The notes under the pieces are model-generated. The model was not told the DNA's origin and made no database searches. It saw only the letters and a program-made list of their open reading frames with translations. A program made the position numbers and the translations under genes. From Periplaneta americana (taxonomy: Eukaryota > Arthropoda > Insecta > Blattodea > Blattidae), in NCBI RefSeq assembly GCF_040183065.1, contig NC_091119.1:104770263-104834262 (forward strand): a stretch of DNA of 64,000 nucleotides, given 5' to 3'. Of this stretch, positions 43,734 through 54,926 are shown one piece after another (position 1 is the stretch's first letter; the number at the start of each line of letters is the position of its first letter).

Positions 43734-44406
43734 TGACGAGAATATTGTACGAAATGGAAATATAAAAATTGGAGATTTATCCTTCGAAGAGGTGGAAAAA
43801 TTCAAATATCTTGGAGCAACAGTAACAAATATAAATGACACTCGGGAGGAAATTAAACGCAGAATAAATATGGGAAATGCGTGTTATTATTCGGTTGAGA
43901 AGCTCTTATCATCCAGTCTGCTGTCCAAAAATCTGAAAGTTAGAATTTATAAAACAGTTATATTACCGGTTCTTCTGTATGGTTGTGAAACTTGGACTCT
44001 CACTCTGAGAGAGGAACATAGGTTCAGGGTGTTTGAGAATAAGGTGCTAAGGAAAATATTTGGGGCTAAGCGGGATGAAGTTACAGGAGAATGGAGAAAG
44101 TTACACAACACAGAACTGCACGCATTGTATTCTTCACCTGACATAATTAGGAACATAAAATCGAGACGTTTGAGATGGGCAGGGCATGTAGCACGTATGG
44201 GCGAATCCAGAAATGCATATAGAGTGTTAGTTGGGAGACCGGAGGGAAAAAGACCTTTAGGGAGGCCGAGACGTAGATGGGAGGATAATATTAAAATGGA
44301 TTTGAGGGAGGTGGGGTATGATGATAGAGACTGGATTAATCTTGCACAGGATAGGGACCGCTGGCGGGCTTATGTGAGGGCGGCAATGAACCTTCGGGTT
44401 CCTTAA
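43734..44406 (+). pseudogene. LINE-B thumb/C-terminal region, open to the natural stop
   Basis: The frame is open from the truncation point to TAA at 44404-44406, about 220 codons of real LINE sequence. The ATG at 43672 belongs to the flank. Segments in order: FEEVEKFKYLGATVTNIND, VRIYKTVILPVLLYGCETWT, LRRLRWAGHVARMGES-type, and GRPEGKRPLGRPRRRWEDNI, then AYVRAAMNLRVP at the end. The RT catalytic core and endonuclease are missing, so it cannot act alone. The Trp- and Arg-rich end may bind nucleic acid, by inference only. Confidence 0.9.
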
Positions 44407-44412
44407 AAGCCA

Positions 44413-44444
<32 letters not shown>
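43734..44444 (+). mobile_element. young LINE-B copy with 16-bp target duplication
   Basis: Flanked by TAATCGTAATGTCCAT at 43718-43733 and 44445-44460. The 3' end is CCTTAAAAGCCATTTGTAAG plus (TAAG)n. 5'-truncated within the thumb region. The coding part is open throughout, which makes it the least damaged LINE-B copy in the window. Confidence 0.92.
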
Positions 44445-44447
<3 letters not shown>

Positions 44448-44589
44448 TCGTAATGTCCATAGTACTGTGTTGAAGATAGTAGGCCTACATGCAAAATTTT
44501 ACTGTGCATGATCTATGATTTTGTGATTTATATTGAAATCTAAATTTTATAGATTTAAGTGTGCAAATACTAAGGAATTTCTTTTAACC

Positions 44590-44850
44590 TATTAATAAAA
44601 ATCCGTCGCGTGATAGCCCATGTAGGACCGAAGCTGTCTGATAGCCTCACGTCCATGAGTCTTGGCAGAGATGATTGATCTCCTAACCAGTATAAGGAAG
44701 ACGTGTGGCGATTACGTTGATCTTTCCAGCCGTTATAACTGGTTCACGAAGCCTGCTTTTGCTGCTCACTGTAGTACGATACTGTGTGGGCACCGGTCCC
44801 ATATATTGGCCAAAATGTCAAAAGAAAAATTTCTCCCCTCTAACCAATGC
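44590..44850 (-). repeat. SINE-like dispersed repeat, family of 22045-22330
   Basis: GCGTGATAGCCCATGTAGG, GATAGCCTCACGTCCATGAG and GGGCACCGGTCCCATATATT correspond to reverse-complement segments of the 22-kb copy. Confidence 0.6.
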
Positions 44851-44909
44851 GCATTCCTTGTTGATATTGCTTGTGATGTAAAATGGAAGGAAGGTCTATT
44901 CTAGCAAGA

Positions 44910-45165
44910 ATTTTTTATTGGGTTATTTTACGACGCTGTATCAACATTTCAGGTTATTTAGCGTCTGCATGAAATGAAGGTGATAATGCCAGTGAAATGA
45001 GTCCGGGGTCCAGCACCGAAAATTACCCAGCATTTGCTCGTAATGGGTTGAGGGAAAACCACGGAAAAAACCTCAACCAGGTAACTTGCCCCAACCGGGA
45101 TTCGAACCCGGGCCACCTGGTTTCGCGGCCAGACGCGCTGACCGTTACTCCACAGGCGTGGACAG
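44910..45165 (-). mobile_element. SINE-1 copy, well preserved
   Basis: Nearly the same as 6226-6480 over its full length: ATTGGGTTATTTTACGACGC at the A-rich end, then GATTCGAACCCGGGCCACCT (complement of the B box) and GACCGTTACTCCACAGGCGT at the tRNA head. The intact box sequences suggest a younger insertion. Confidence 0.85.
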
Positions 45166-45835
45166 CAAGAAAATGATATATAAAACTAGAACTAGTGAAA
45201 TGAAGGAAGAGAAAACGGGAGTACCTCAGGAAAGTGTAACTCAAACAGCATTTTTGTTTACCACAAATTAAAATTACCTAGTCTTGACGAAATTTCAATC
45301 GACACTCAGTCGTCCGGCTAACGGTAAGCCTATTGTAAGTCGCAAAGTATCAATAACAAGTAACATAACTACAGTAGCTACAAATACATAGAAACGAGCA
45401 CAGCCAAGTTCATGTACATGTACGCTGGCTGCTTACGCAAGAGCTCCATTTTCGATTCAACAATGAGCTATAACATTTTCAGAAAACGTGCACAGTTAGT
45501 ACATATCAGTGATCAGTGACGTCCGTAAGATGGCGAAGTTGAAAACAAGTTGACCGGTGCTGTGGGGGAGGTGTGAAACCCGCAAGTAGTTCCGTGTTGA
45601 CGGAAAATCCGACAAGATTGAATAGTATTTACCTGTATCAAAATTGTTGCGTCACCACAAAGGGTATAGATAGGCGTTTTTTGTAATCTTTACTACCGTC
45701 CAAGAATTTTTTGAAGTACGTTATAGTGTCAGATAAGATAAACGAAGCGGAATTCGTTCTTGTTAACAGAATTTGTTTAGTATTCCCCATAAAGCAATTA
45801 CGTAAGCAATGCACTTACAACTATCACACAGTTCG

Positions 45836-46205
45836 TCGTCGTCGTCTTCCTAACAAGTATTAGGCCGAATGGCCTGTTAGAGCCTCAAACTAGAATTTTC
45901 AGTCCATCTCTTCTTCGGAAGACCTAGAGATCTTTTGCCATGCGGATGGTAATGAAACAGTGCTTTTGGAATTCTGCATCGATCCATTCATTCGAGAAGA
46001 CCCTTCCCCTGAAGTTGATATTTGCTGATGAACTGCATAATGGGTTCTATTTGAAGTTTTTGCATTATGTCCTCATTTTTTTTATGATCCCAGAAAGTAT
46101 ATCGAGCTGTTGCTCTCATGATCCTCATCTCATTTGCTGTTATTCTACTGACATCTTTATTCTTCACAGTCCACGCTTCACTGTGCTAAGGTTTATAGTT
46201 TATAA
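45836..46205 (-). mobile_element. LINE-E C-terminal fragment with 3' hairpin
   Basis: The minus strand contains MDRCRIPKALFHYHPHGKRS and LGLPKKRWT (about 45990-45905), the R-I-P-K-A and G-x-P-K-K-R-W motifs of a LINE C-terminus, after NEMRIMRATARYTFWD. It ends in the nested stem-loop CTAACAGGCCATTCGGCCTA with closing TTGTTAG (about 45855-45884) and a short (GAC)n tail. Frameshifts are present. The plus frame at 45940-46248 is its antisense shadow. Confidence 0.7.
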
Positions 46206-46439
46206 GTCTATTACACAGTTACGAACTATAAACTACACGAATGCATAGAAATGAACTGTGTTACATAACTAAATATATACAAAAATTTTCATATACTACA
46301 ACTAAAAATTCTGCTCCTTTTTAAATATTGAAGGAAGGAAATAAATGAACTGCAACAAGAGATGGGCACTAATAACTGTATGATACAATTAACTAATATT
46401 ACAAATATGAGACATAACGCCTGGTACGTAACGATAATA

Positions 46440-46650
46440 ATTAGATATACAGCCTCTAGAATTCGGGCATAAGAAGGTATCAGATGATAGACAATATGCA
46501 GATGGAACATGTGCGGAGACAAAGAGGAAGACTGCAAACAGGAAAGAATGGAATATAGGCCTACTGGGTTTCCAGTGAAAGACCTGCTCTTGGGCAGGAA
46601 ACTATGAATTATTTATTTATTTTAATTAATTAATTAATTAATTTATTTAT
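46440..46650 (+). mobile_element. LINE-C 3' fragment
   Basis: AAGGTATCAGATGATAGACA, AAAGAATGGAATA and CCAGTGAAAGACCTGCTCTT followed by GGGCAGGAAACTATGAAT match the LINE-C 3' UTR and stem-loop. The TTTA/TTAA tail lies at about 46608-46654. Confidence 0.7.
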
Positions 46651-46869
46651 TTATTGTGACCAGAAGTTTGAATTTGAATCCTTTCAAATGTTTGGCAACA
46701 AAAAAGCTCATAGAACATAGTGTATATAAGATACAAGATTATTAGGATTGTGATTTTTATAAGTTTCATTATTAATGTCCACTTTATAATTACACTTCGA
46801 CAATGCCATACATGTTTGATGTCTGGACAATGAAGAGTATTTATTTTGTATTTGTATTTATAAACTACT

Positions 46870-47080
46870 AGGTTATTTAGCGTAGATGGCATTTGGCCAG
46901 ATGACATAGAGGAATCTCCATGAATTACCTACATTTGCATTGTATTACGGGTTGGGGAAAACCTGGGAGAAAACCCAACCTGATAATCAGCGCAAGCAAA
47001 AATCGGACCAACGCCCGAGAACAGCCCCGAATCAACAGGAAAACGCGCTACCGCCTGAGCGACGCCGGTGGTTTGTAACT
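46870..47080 (-). mobile_element. SINE, variant of SINE-1
   Basis: The minus strand begins with a head CCGGCGTCGCTCAGGCGGTA then GCGCG and a decayed B box, followed by CAGGTTGGGTTTTCTCCCAG. It starts at GGTTATTTAGCG on the plus side as SINE-1 does. Confidence 0.6.
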
Positions 47081-47084
47081 ATTA

Positions 47085-47973
47085 TTCACCCAAAAATGAA
47101 GATGGAATTTAGTTTTAGATTGCATATGGAAGGCTTTCCAAGTTTAAGCATTTTAGTGCATTGATATATTTCTTACGGTTTAAGTAGATACTTACATGAA
47201 ATTAACTGTAAAAAAATGTAAAATTGCTGTGATTACAATGATATTATTTCTAATGCTATTTTCAATGTACAAAAGTGGAAATTTGAAAGTGTTGTATTAA
47301 AAGTTTATTACCGGCACGGTAGGCGTATTGTTTTATTACGATGACATAATAGATCCCATTTTCATCCTAAACTTTCGAGCTATCGCTTCAGTGGTTCAGA
47401 CAAGCGCAACAAATATTTTTTACTTTCAGTTCAATGACTCATGCGTGGTTTGCACTTTTGTACGTGACCTTGAACTGCCAGTTCGAAATGCACAGATAAT
47501 AGTAGGGTATTGTCCGCCAGTCTCTTACCTTATCACAGCCCGATGATTTGTGACCTCTGAGGAGTTCGCCAACGAAAAACAGAAGTACTTTTATAGGTGA
47601 TATTTAATTTTTCTGAGAAAAACTGTTTTCGATCAGTAAGAAAACCTCTGAAAGTTCTTCGAGTGGATCAAAATTGTGTGGTTTTCATTGAAAATAAATG
47701 TTCATTAATTTTTTCAAGAAAACTTATATTTATTACCCATCGTTTTCGGTTGCGTTTCGATCAGTGAACCTCGAATATTTTGTCATATCTAAGTACAATG
47801 AGGCAGTACAATGCAGTGGCAGTTATGAACTTGATTTTTTTTATTGTGATATCCGGAAGAGCGAAACATTAGATTTTACTGTGAACAAAAAAAATTAACT
47901 CAAATGACACTAACATTTCAGCATAATGTAGTATTTTTCTGTTGTGTAATGTTTACTGCAGATTAATATATTA

Positions 47974-48011
<38 letters not shown>

Positions 48012-48410
48012 GGCCTATTATTATTATTATTATTATTAGCCTTTTTTAAAAACATTCTTAGGCCTATTATTATTCTCTGCCTTCAAGGATTGGGTAATGT
48101 TTCGCTAGGCGATAATATTCAATTACACGTGTAAGATTAGAACAGCTTATTTTCTTGGATAATTAATCGTTAATTAATTTTCGATAATGTAGGAGGTTCT
48201 ACCATTTTAAATTTATTATGTAATCATAGGTTTTTATTTAAAGGACTTCTTAATAGCTGAGAAAAATGAAGCTTACAATTCTGAAAACTGTACTAAACCC
48301 AAAATTAAAAACAATGTAAGTTCTTTATATTTATTACACAAATAAATGACATTAAGATCTGAAATTTCAACCTTAAAAGTCACAGTCAAGCTATGAGTTA
48401 ATGTTCCAGA
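47085..48410. other. unassigned sequence
   Basis: ATT arrays at 47973-48039 with TAGGCCTA interruptions. Frames at 47328-47546 and 47698-47898 have no recognisable domain. Confidence 0.3.
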
Positions 48411-48413
48411 AAT

Positions 48414-48417
<4 letters not shown>

Positions 48418-48461
<44 letters not shown>

Positions 48462-49261
48462 CACCATCATCATCATCATCATCATTAACAGGGCTACAAT
48501 GTAAACTACATCTTCCTGTATCCAAAGTGTTTAAATTGTTATCTTCTTCCTCCATTCTTCTCTTGCCTCCCAGTCCCGTTCTTCCAAGCCTCTCGCCTTC
48601 ATTACACTTCTTATATCGTCCATCCAGGTTCTCCTTGGTCTTCCTCTCTTTCCTCTTCCTGGCGGAATCCATTCCAAAATCTTGTTTCTGGCATTCTACG
48701 TACGTGGACATACCATTCTAATTGCTTGTAGCTTACGAAATCTAGCAATGTGCTATTAACTCCCATTTCTTGTCTAATGGTTTTGTTTCGAATTTTTTCC
48801 AGTTTGGAATGTCTAGTGAAACGTCTAAAACAATTCATTTCAGTGGAGAGGAGTTTCAATCTCAGAGTCGTGTTTAAATGCTACGTTTCCGCCCCATATG
48901 TTATAGTACTCCTTATTATAGATTTATAGATTTGGAATTTTGTTTCAATTGTTGTTGTCTTATCCCACCAAACCCCATTTAACATAGCTATTGCCGATCT
49001 ACCTTTCTGAATTCTATATTTCATATCATTTTCCTGGCTGTATGTTGCGTTAATTTTTACTCCCTGATATTCACACTCCTCACATCCTTTGATACATCCC
49101 ATTCCATCTTCCAAAATCAAATCTTTCTTTTCTTCCCCACAGGACATATATAGTATTTTCTTTAAATTTATTTTTAAACCCCATTTATTATATTCTTCTA
49201 TAAGTTTTCTGGTCATATATTATATGTCCTCATAGTCCTGTGCTATAACTAGCTGGTCGTC
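48418..49261 (-). mobile_element. LINE-F C-terminal part
   Basis: The minus frame 49216-48881 gives LKINLKKILYMSCGEEKKDL, GCEECEYQGVKINATYSQEN and TTIETKFQIYKSIIRSTITY, then GAET, which is an RT thumb and connection region (YKSIIRSTITYGAET corresponds to the YKTVILPVLLYGCET block of LINE-B). 48859-48611 continues with EKIRNKTIRQEMGVNSTLLD and LEWYVHVRRMPETRFWNGFR. The 3' end is a (GAT)n/(ATT)n tail at 48418-48486. The right side is interrupted by LINE-B at 49279. Confidence 0.75.
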
Positions 49262-49278
49262 TGCAAATAATAATAATA

Positions 49279-49962
49279 CTTACTTACAAATGGCTTTTAA
49301 GAAACCCGAAGGTTCATTGCCGCCCTCACATAAGCCCGCCATCGGTCCCTATCCTGTGCAAGATTAATCCAGTTTCTATCATTATATCCCACCTCCCTCA
49401 AATCCATTTTAATATTATCCTCCCATCTACGTCTCGGCCTCCCTAAAGGTCTTTTTCCCTCCGGTCTCCCAACTAACACTCTATATGCATTTCTGGATTC
49501 GCCCATACGTGCTACATGCCCTGCCCATCTCAAACGTCTGGATTTAATGTTCCTAATTATGTCAGGTGAAGAATACAATGCGTGCAGTTCTGCGTTGTGT
49601 AACTTTCTCCATTCTCCTGTAACTTCATCCCGCTTAGCCCCAAATATTTTCCTAAGCACCTTATTATCTCAGAGTGAGAGTCCAAATTTCACAACCATAC
49701 AGAACAACCGGTAATATAACTGTTTTATAAATTCTAACTTTCAGATTTTTTGACAGCAGACTGGATGATAAAAGCTTCTCAACCGAATAATAACACGCAT
49801 TTCCCATATTTATTGTGCGTTTAATTTCCTCCCGATTGTCATTTATATTTGTTACTGTTGCTCCAAGATATTTGAATTTTTCCACCTCTTCGAAGGACAA
49901 ATCTCCAATTTTTATATTTCCATTTCGTATCAATATTCTGGTCACGAGACATAATCATATAC
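49279..49962 (-). mobile_element. LINE-B copy nested in LINE-F
   Basis: The minus strand carries GNIKIGDLSFEEVEKFKYLG (49945-49664 frame) and, after a small deletion at about 49665, AKRDEVTGEWRKLHNAELHA to AAMNLRVS (49659-49297). The (TAAG)n tail is short (49279-49290). Flanks TGCAAATAATAATAATA at 49262-49278 and from 49963 match, so the duplication is about 17 bp, partly made of AAT units. This copy is younger than the LINE-F it interrupts. Confidence 0.85.
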
Positions 49963-49967
49963 TTTGC

Positions 49968-49968
49968 A

Positions 49969-50023
<55 letters not shown>

Positions 50024-50024
50024 G
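49968..50024. repeat. (AAT)n array
   Basis: Begins within the right-hand target duplication of LINE-B and is much longer than the AAT run at the left-hand duplicate, so it either expanded after insertion or was the original target array. Confidence 0.85.
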
Positions 50025-50029
50025 TACTC

Positions 50030-50285
50030 TCTCATCAAGAAGGGGAAAAGGAATTGGTTGGGTCACTGGCTGAGAAGAAACTGCCTACTGAAGGATGCAC
50101 GTGTAAGGAATGGTGAACGGTAGAAGAGTTCGGGGCAGAAGAAAATATCAGATGATAGACGACAATAAGATATATGTACCATATGAGGAAACACAGAGGA
50201 ATGCACAAAATAGGAAAGACTGGAATAAGCTGGGTTTGCAGTGAAAGACCTGCCCTTCGGCAGAACACTAAATGAATAGTACTCT
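50030..50285 (+). mobile_element. LINE-C 3' fragment
   Basis: GGAATTGGTTGGGTCACTGG encodes the NWLGHWLRRNCLLKDAxV block, then the UTR and the stem-loop CTGCCCTTCGGCAG at about 50249-50262. Same strand as the 46440 copy, opposite to 38285. Confidence 0.75.
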
Positions 50286-50289
50286 AGTC

Positions 50290-51095
50290 AAATTCGCTAC
50301 AAATTTCATTAAGAAACATACATATAGGCCTATGAGCAGACGTCATTACTAAATCAATCTAAATACGTATTCAGAATACCTCAAAACGCTTATTTTCCAC
50401 TAATACTTCCACGTCACAATATTCATGATTATTTGCAAAGTGTAGTCAGTAACTGCATTCAGATTTCTCTGGACATGACCTGCACACGTGCGGACATGCT
50501 GTCTTATCAGTTGTCGACGTATTGTTTAGTTGTCTGTCGAGATTAACAAATGTCCAATTAATCTAAATCACTTGTAAATACAATGCTTCCCAAGTTAATA
50601 GCAAGCCGATCTCTTACCAGCTACCTCAGTGCAAAACCGTTATAAGTATTCTGGAAATGTCAGTAGAGCAATGTTGTAAGCCAACTGAACGGCCATAACG
50701 TGCGCCATGGGTACAAAGGAGAATCCTGATAATAGAGACAGCTAACAAAATTAAGGAAATTAATATCACGAAAGTACACATGCTTTAAGCAGCATTAGTA
50801 AACACAGGAATTTACAAAGCATACAAAAACACATGCATACACACACGCGCACACTCAGAAATTCACACACACGCACACATACACGCGTTTACTGTGATTG
50901 TGCGGAAGCTATTAGCCACCAAGTTGGCATATACGTCTGTCATCTGATTTACATTATCTTACTAAAGACATTTAAATTTTCACTTCGCACCTTTGTTTAG
51001 CACTTAATTGGAAAAACAAGTTAAAATGAAATAAACTTAATTTTAAACGTGAAATAAACAATGTATATGAATTTACACAAATTTCCTTACATTTA
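50290..51095. other. unassigned sequence
   Basis: A CA-rich patch lies at about 50825-50885 (ACACACGCGCACAC). No gene recognised. Confidence 0.3.
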
Positions 51096-51100
51096 CTTAA

Positions 51101-51847
51101 GGGGTTAGGTACAACTTGTACCGCAGTAAAATTTTTGGAAATATTCAACATTTTTTCCTCCATTATTGTATCTTGTACAATAATGAAAATTGATATGTGT
51201 AAAACACTGTCCTTCCGCTATATGAAAAAAAATATTTTTACGATAAAAAAAATTTATTTATATTTTTTTCTTCAAAATTCAAAATGTGTAGTTCACTGTG
51301 TAGTGATGAAGCGTTTCCCTCATAACTCATAAACTTGTTACATTTTTCATGTACGCTCTCTTTTATTTTATTGCCGAAACTCATGTTTACAGTATCATGC
51401 TCTTTCAACTACATTTCTTAATAAATAATATATATATATATATATATATTTTTTTAATTTTTTTGTTAGAAGAAAATACTGATATTTGATCATTTTGTAA
51501 AATGATTTTATTTTTTTTATCAGACAATCTATCAAAGATAAAGACGTGATCTTGCACCATATTGTAGATATGACATGCATTAATATACACAAAAAATTTC
51601 ATTACAGAATGTTGGATAGTTTTTTTATTTATGTGGGAAACGCTTCATTTCTGTACAGTGAACTGAATTTATTAAATGCAAAATGTAAGTATTTTTTTTA
51701 GAACCGTAAAAATAGTTTTTTCATATTACAGAAGGACAGTGTTTTACACATACCTACTAATTTTCATTATTCTACAAGATACAGTAATGGAGGAAAAAAA
51801 TGTTGAATATTTCCAAACTTTTACTGCTGTAAGCTGTACCTAACTCC
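51101..51847. mobile_element. 747-bp foldback element with TTAA flanks
   Basis: TTAA at 51097-51100 and 51848-51851. Inverted arms of about 240 bp: GGGGTTAGGTACAACTTGTA on the left against GGAGTTAGGTACAGCTTACA read from the right, continuing through GGAAATATTCAACATTTTT and GTAAAACACTGTCCTTC. Central AT-rich part with a (TA)n block at about 51429-51448. No coding capacity. piggyBac-type by the TTAA duplication. Confidence 0.8.
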
Positions 51848-51849
51848 TT

Positions 51850-51970
51850 AATTCTTTACTAAAAACTAGTATTTGCCAAGTGAAAGCCTTGGGAGATCAA
51901 CCTAATCTAGAGTAACTGAAGTTGACGTCTGCTAAACCATCGTCATAATAATAACAACCATCATCATCAT

Positions 51971-52002
<32 letters not shown>

Positions 52003-52720
52003 ACAGGAGCAGCAACAGCAGCATTTCTCTTTTATGTAACATTTCATATAAAGTGATATGTATTGTTTGATTCAATTTTTTACTGTATTACTCAGTTCCT
52101 TCTTCCAATAGATTGATACTTTAAAACTTTTTCGATTGCTTTTGTCGAATGTGTTTTTTTTTCCAATTAGATAAATTTCTAAAAATGTTGAAAAATGACT
52201 CAACTTTTAGGTCTATATTATTTAATTTATTAACTTATTTTGTGGAACAAGTGTGAAACCAGCAACATGTCTGTCACGAGATTAATTCGTATCGCTTTAA
52301 GTTCTATTCCATCTGTCTTCTGTGTTGTTCAGGTCTTACTTCGACACAATAATATCCAAGTTCTTACTAGAGTCCAGTAAATATTTCATCTTGGTTGTTT
52401 TGTCACGTGAAGATTCTAATTTTTATTCGTGACCTCTGTTATTTTCATACTTTCTTTAATTATTATTTTTTCGTATGACTAATTATTACAACATATTTAA
52501 ATTAAAGCGTTTCCTTGTTCTAATACTACGAAAACTCTTTAAGACATTTCCTAAAATCGTACTATTTTAGCTGTTCTAGTTTCAGTAATGTAATTTAAGT
52601 AGTGATGAGATAATATTTTACCGCACTGAGGAAGCTGCAATATGTTAACACATCAAATTACGCGAAAACTATATATAATTTATTGTAGTGCTATGACGTT
52701 ATAGTACTGTATATTGCGAC
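51850..52720. other. unassigned sequence
   Basis: A CATCAT array at about 51960-52000. No gene recognised. Confidence 0.3.
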
Positions 52721-52724
52721 ACAA

Positions 52725-52820
52725 GTGTGGTAAGCGCATAACAGTTTCGAGGAAAAGTTTGAAAAAACGCGTGAAGCGAGTTTTTTAAATTTCCAAGAAT
52801 CTGTTATACACTTAACACAT
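52725..52820. other. 96-nt imperfect palindrome with nested core hairpin
   Basis: Outer arms GTGTGGTAAGCGCATAACAG and CTGTTATACACTTAACACAT pair with few mismatches. The inner hairpin is AAAAAACGCGTGAAGCGAG closing with TTTTTT. The design and the AAGCGAGTTT core resemble 37489-37590. Confidence 0.65.
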
Positions 52821-53009
52821 ATGTATTACATATGGTACTTCTTTTTGGACGATGTAATTAACTAAATAATTCAAGTATTAAAATATATTAAGTATTAATT
52901 ATTCGTAAATTTCTTTCGCAAGGAAAAATTACTTAGAAGCAGAAGAATGGTATGTAGTTATGCTATTACTTATGGTTTTTTATTTTGGTAGTTAATGGTT
53001 TTTTAATGA

Positions 53010-53375
53010 TTGGAGTTACATAATACAGTAAATAGACTAAATATTTTTAATATCTTCATGATGGATGAAGAATTAGTTGATATGGAAATAGATCAAGAGA
53101 TTGAGAAAGCATGGACAATAGGGTGTGCTGATTTAGTTCCGGTGAAGTCGATTACAAAATATGAGAGAACATATGAGACATTTGTGAAGTGGCTAAATAC
53201 AAAGAAAACGAGTATTAGTGAAAAAAAATTGTTAGCTTCTTTTTTTGCTAAGGATGAATAATTCATTATGGTCTCCTGGCAGCTTATGGTTGGAGTATTC
53301 GTTGTTAAAGACTATGATAAATATGATGGAAGAGAAGGCCTTATGGCCTTAATCCTGTCAGATTAAATAGATAGA

Positions 53376-53406
<31 letters not shown>

Positions 53407-53415
53407 AGTAAAATG

Positions 53416-53506
<91 letters not shown>

Positions 53507-54035
53507 CTAAATAAATAAATAAATAAATAAATAAAATAAATGTGATCAATAATTTGACATTGCAGAATTTTGTAAACTAGTTGTTTTTTTTTTAGGAGAG
53601 ACTGTTTGGTTTTGTGCAAGGAAATTTAAGATTTTTTCCATAGAAGACATAAATAAGTTTATAAATAAAGTTCCCGATAAAACGTTTTTGATCATGAAAG
53701 TAGTGTTTATTGGATACTGCTGGAATTTGTCGAAGGGAGGAAGTTGTAAAAATGACTATTGATAATGTTGAAGATATGAGTGCAGTTCTTATAGTGAATG
53801 TGCCAAATACGAAAACAGATATTAACAGATGTTTTACAATTACTGAGAACAATTACGGCGAAGTTAATTTTCTGCAAATTTTCCGGAAATATGTCTCGAA
53901 AATGTAAATACAGTCGATTGTTAATGGGATATCGCAATGGAAGATGCATTAATCAGCCTGTGGGGATCAATTGTCTGGGTTTAATGCCTTCATAGATTGA
54001 AAAATACCTGCTAAGTGTAGAACTTAGTGGAATTG
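53010..54035 (+). pseudogene. tyrosine recombinase-like gene, broken and interrupted by LINE-A
   Basis: The first part, 53010-53261, gives KSITKYERTYETFVKWLNTK, a core-binding (SAM-like) domain start. After a frameshift, NNSLWSPGSLWLEYSLLKTM follows to about 53325. A LINE-A 3' end with its tail interrupts. It resumes near 53608 with ARKFKIFSIEDINKFINKVP, shifts frame near 53712, and continues ICRREEVVKMTIDNVEDMSA and LIVNVPNTKTDINRCFTIT. The R in CRREE fits the first catalytic Arg of the family. The rest is degraded to about 54035, with NQPVGINCLGLMPS near the end. The C-terminal Arg/His/Tyr part is absent. The class (Crypton-like or domesticated) is unresolved. Confidence 0.7.
53326..53540 (+). 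mobile_element. LINE-A 3' end with (AAAT)n tail, inserted in the recombinase
   Basis: GGAAGAGAAGGCCTTATGGC then CTTAATCCTGTCAGATTAAATAG is the LINE-A terminus, followed by about 150 bp of AAAT-type units. Only about 45 bp of element precede the tail, so it is an extreme 5' truncation. The tail gives long minus-strand IYLF-repeat frames that are not genes. Confidence 0.8.
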
Positions 54036-54039
54036 CAAG

Positions 54040-54920
54040 TGGTAGTGATTTATTCTTTTAAATGTTTCACATTTCGAAATTTCCAGAATAATGTACAGTC
54101 CGGATCAGCTTACTTCAGACCGTAAGGGTGAAAGCTAACCATTTTCCCCCCATTACTACATATGCTAGTGGAATTTGGTGATTTTCTAGTTTGCAGGTAG
54201 AATTTTCTTTTGCCAACTTCGTTTCGAATTTCGATACTGACAAATACTACAAATGGTAGTGATTTTGTAACTGGTACGTTGGTAGCTAAGAGAAATGTTA
54301 TCGGTACTGGAGTTCCAAGAAATTAAAACTGTGCTAGATTTCTGAGCCGGTTATTGGAAGCTACTCAAATTTGCACATGCTAATAATTAATTAATATCAG
54401 TATTAATATTAATACATAATAGTTATTTTATGTGTTGCGTTGTGGTTATAATTCAAGACTACAGTTAGGTAAGTTTTCATTTTCGAAGTTAGTACTAATA
54501 ATTTCATGTGGTCAAACAAAATACATTTTTAGGTTAGGTCTCGTGAATCAATTGTTTAGTCAAACCAACGAATTTCATATTGCCAGACAAAATACCTAAC
54601 ATGTTGAATCCGTTCTCGTATAGTTTTCCTATGAAAATATGTTACAAATTATTGAATTATTTATAATAACCTTCCAACATAAGGGTAAAGTACGGTTACT
54701 AAATAAGTCATTCAGTACGTAGGATTGTGTGATATCTGGTAACAGTTAGCAACACTGACAAGACGGCAATATTTGCTGTTCAGGAACTGTTCTTGTGTGA
54801 ATCTCACTATACAATTTGGTAAAAATAATGAAGAACGAATTTGTGGAATATTTTGTAGTGTGACACTCCAACTACCTATATTACGATTTAGTTGCGCGCC
54901 TTAAAAACCGAAGTAGTTTA
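54040..54920. other. unassigned sequence
   Basis: AT-rich sequence, no feature recognised. Confidence 0.3.
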
Positions 54921-54926
54921 TTAAAC

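Noticed and set aside
53341-53619. IYLF-repeat minus frames
   Set aside because: Antisense reading of the (AAAT)n tail of a LINE-A insertion.
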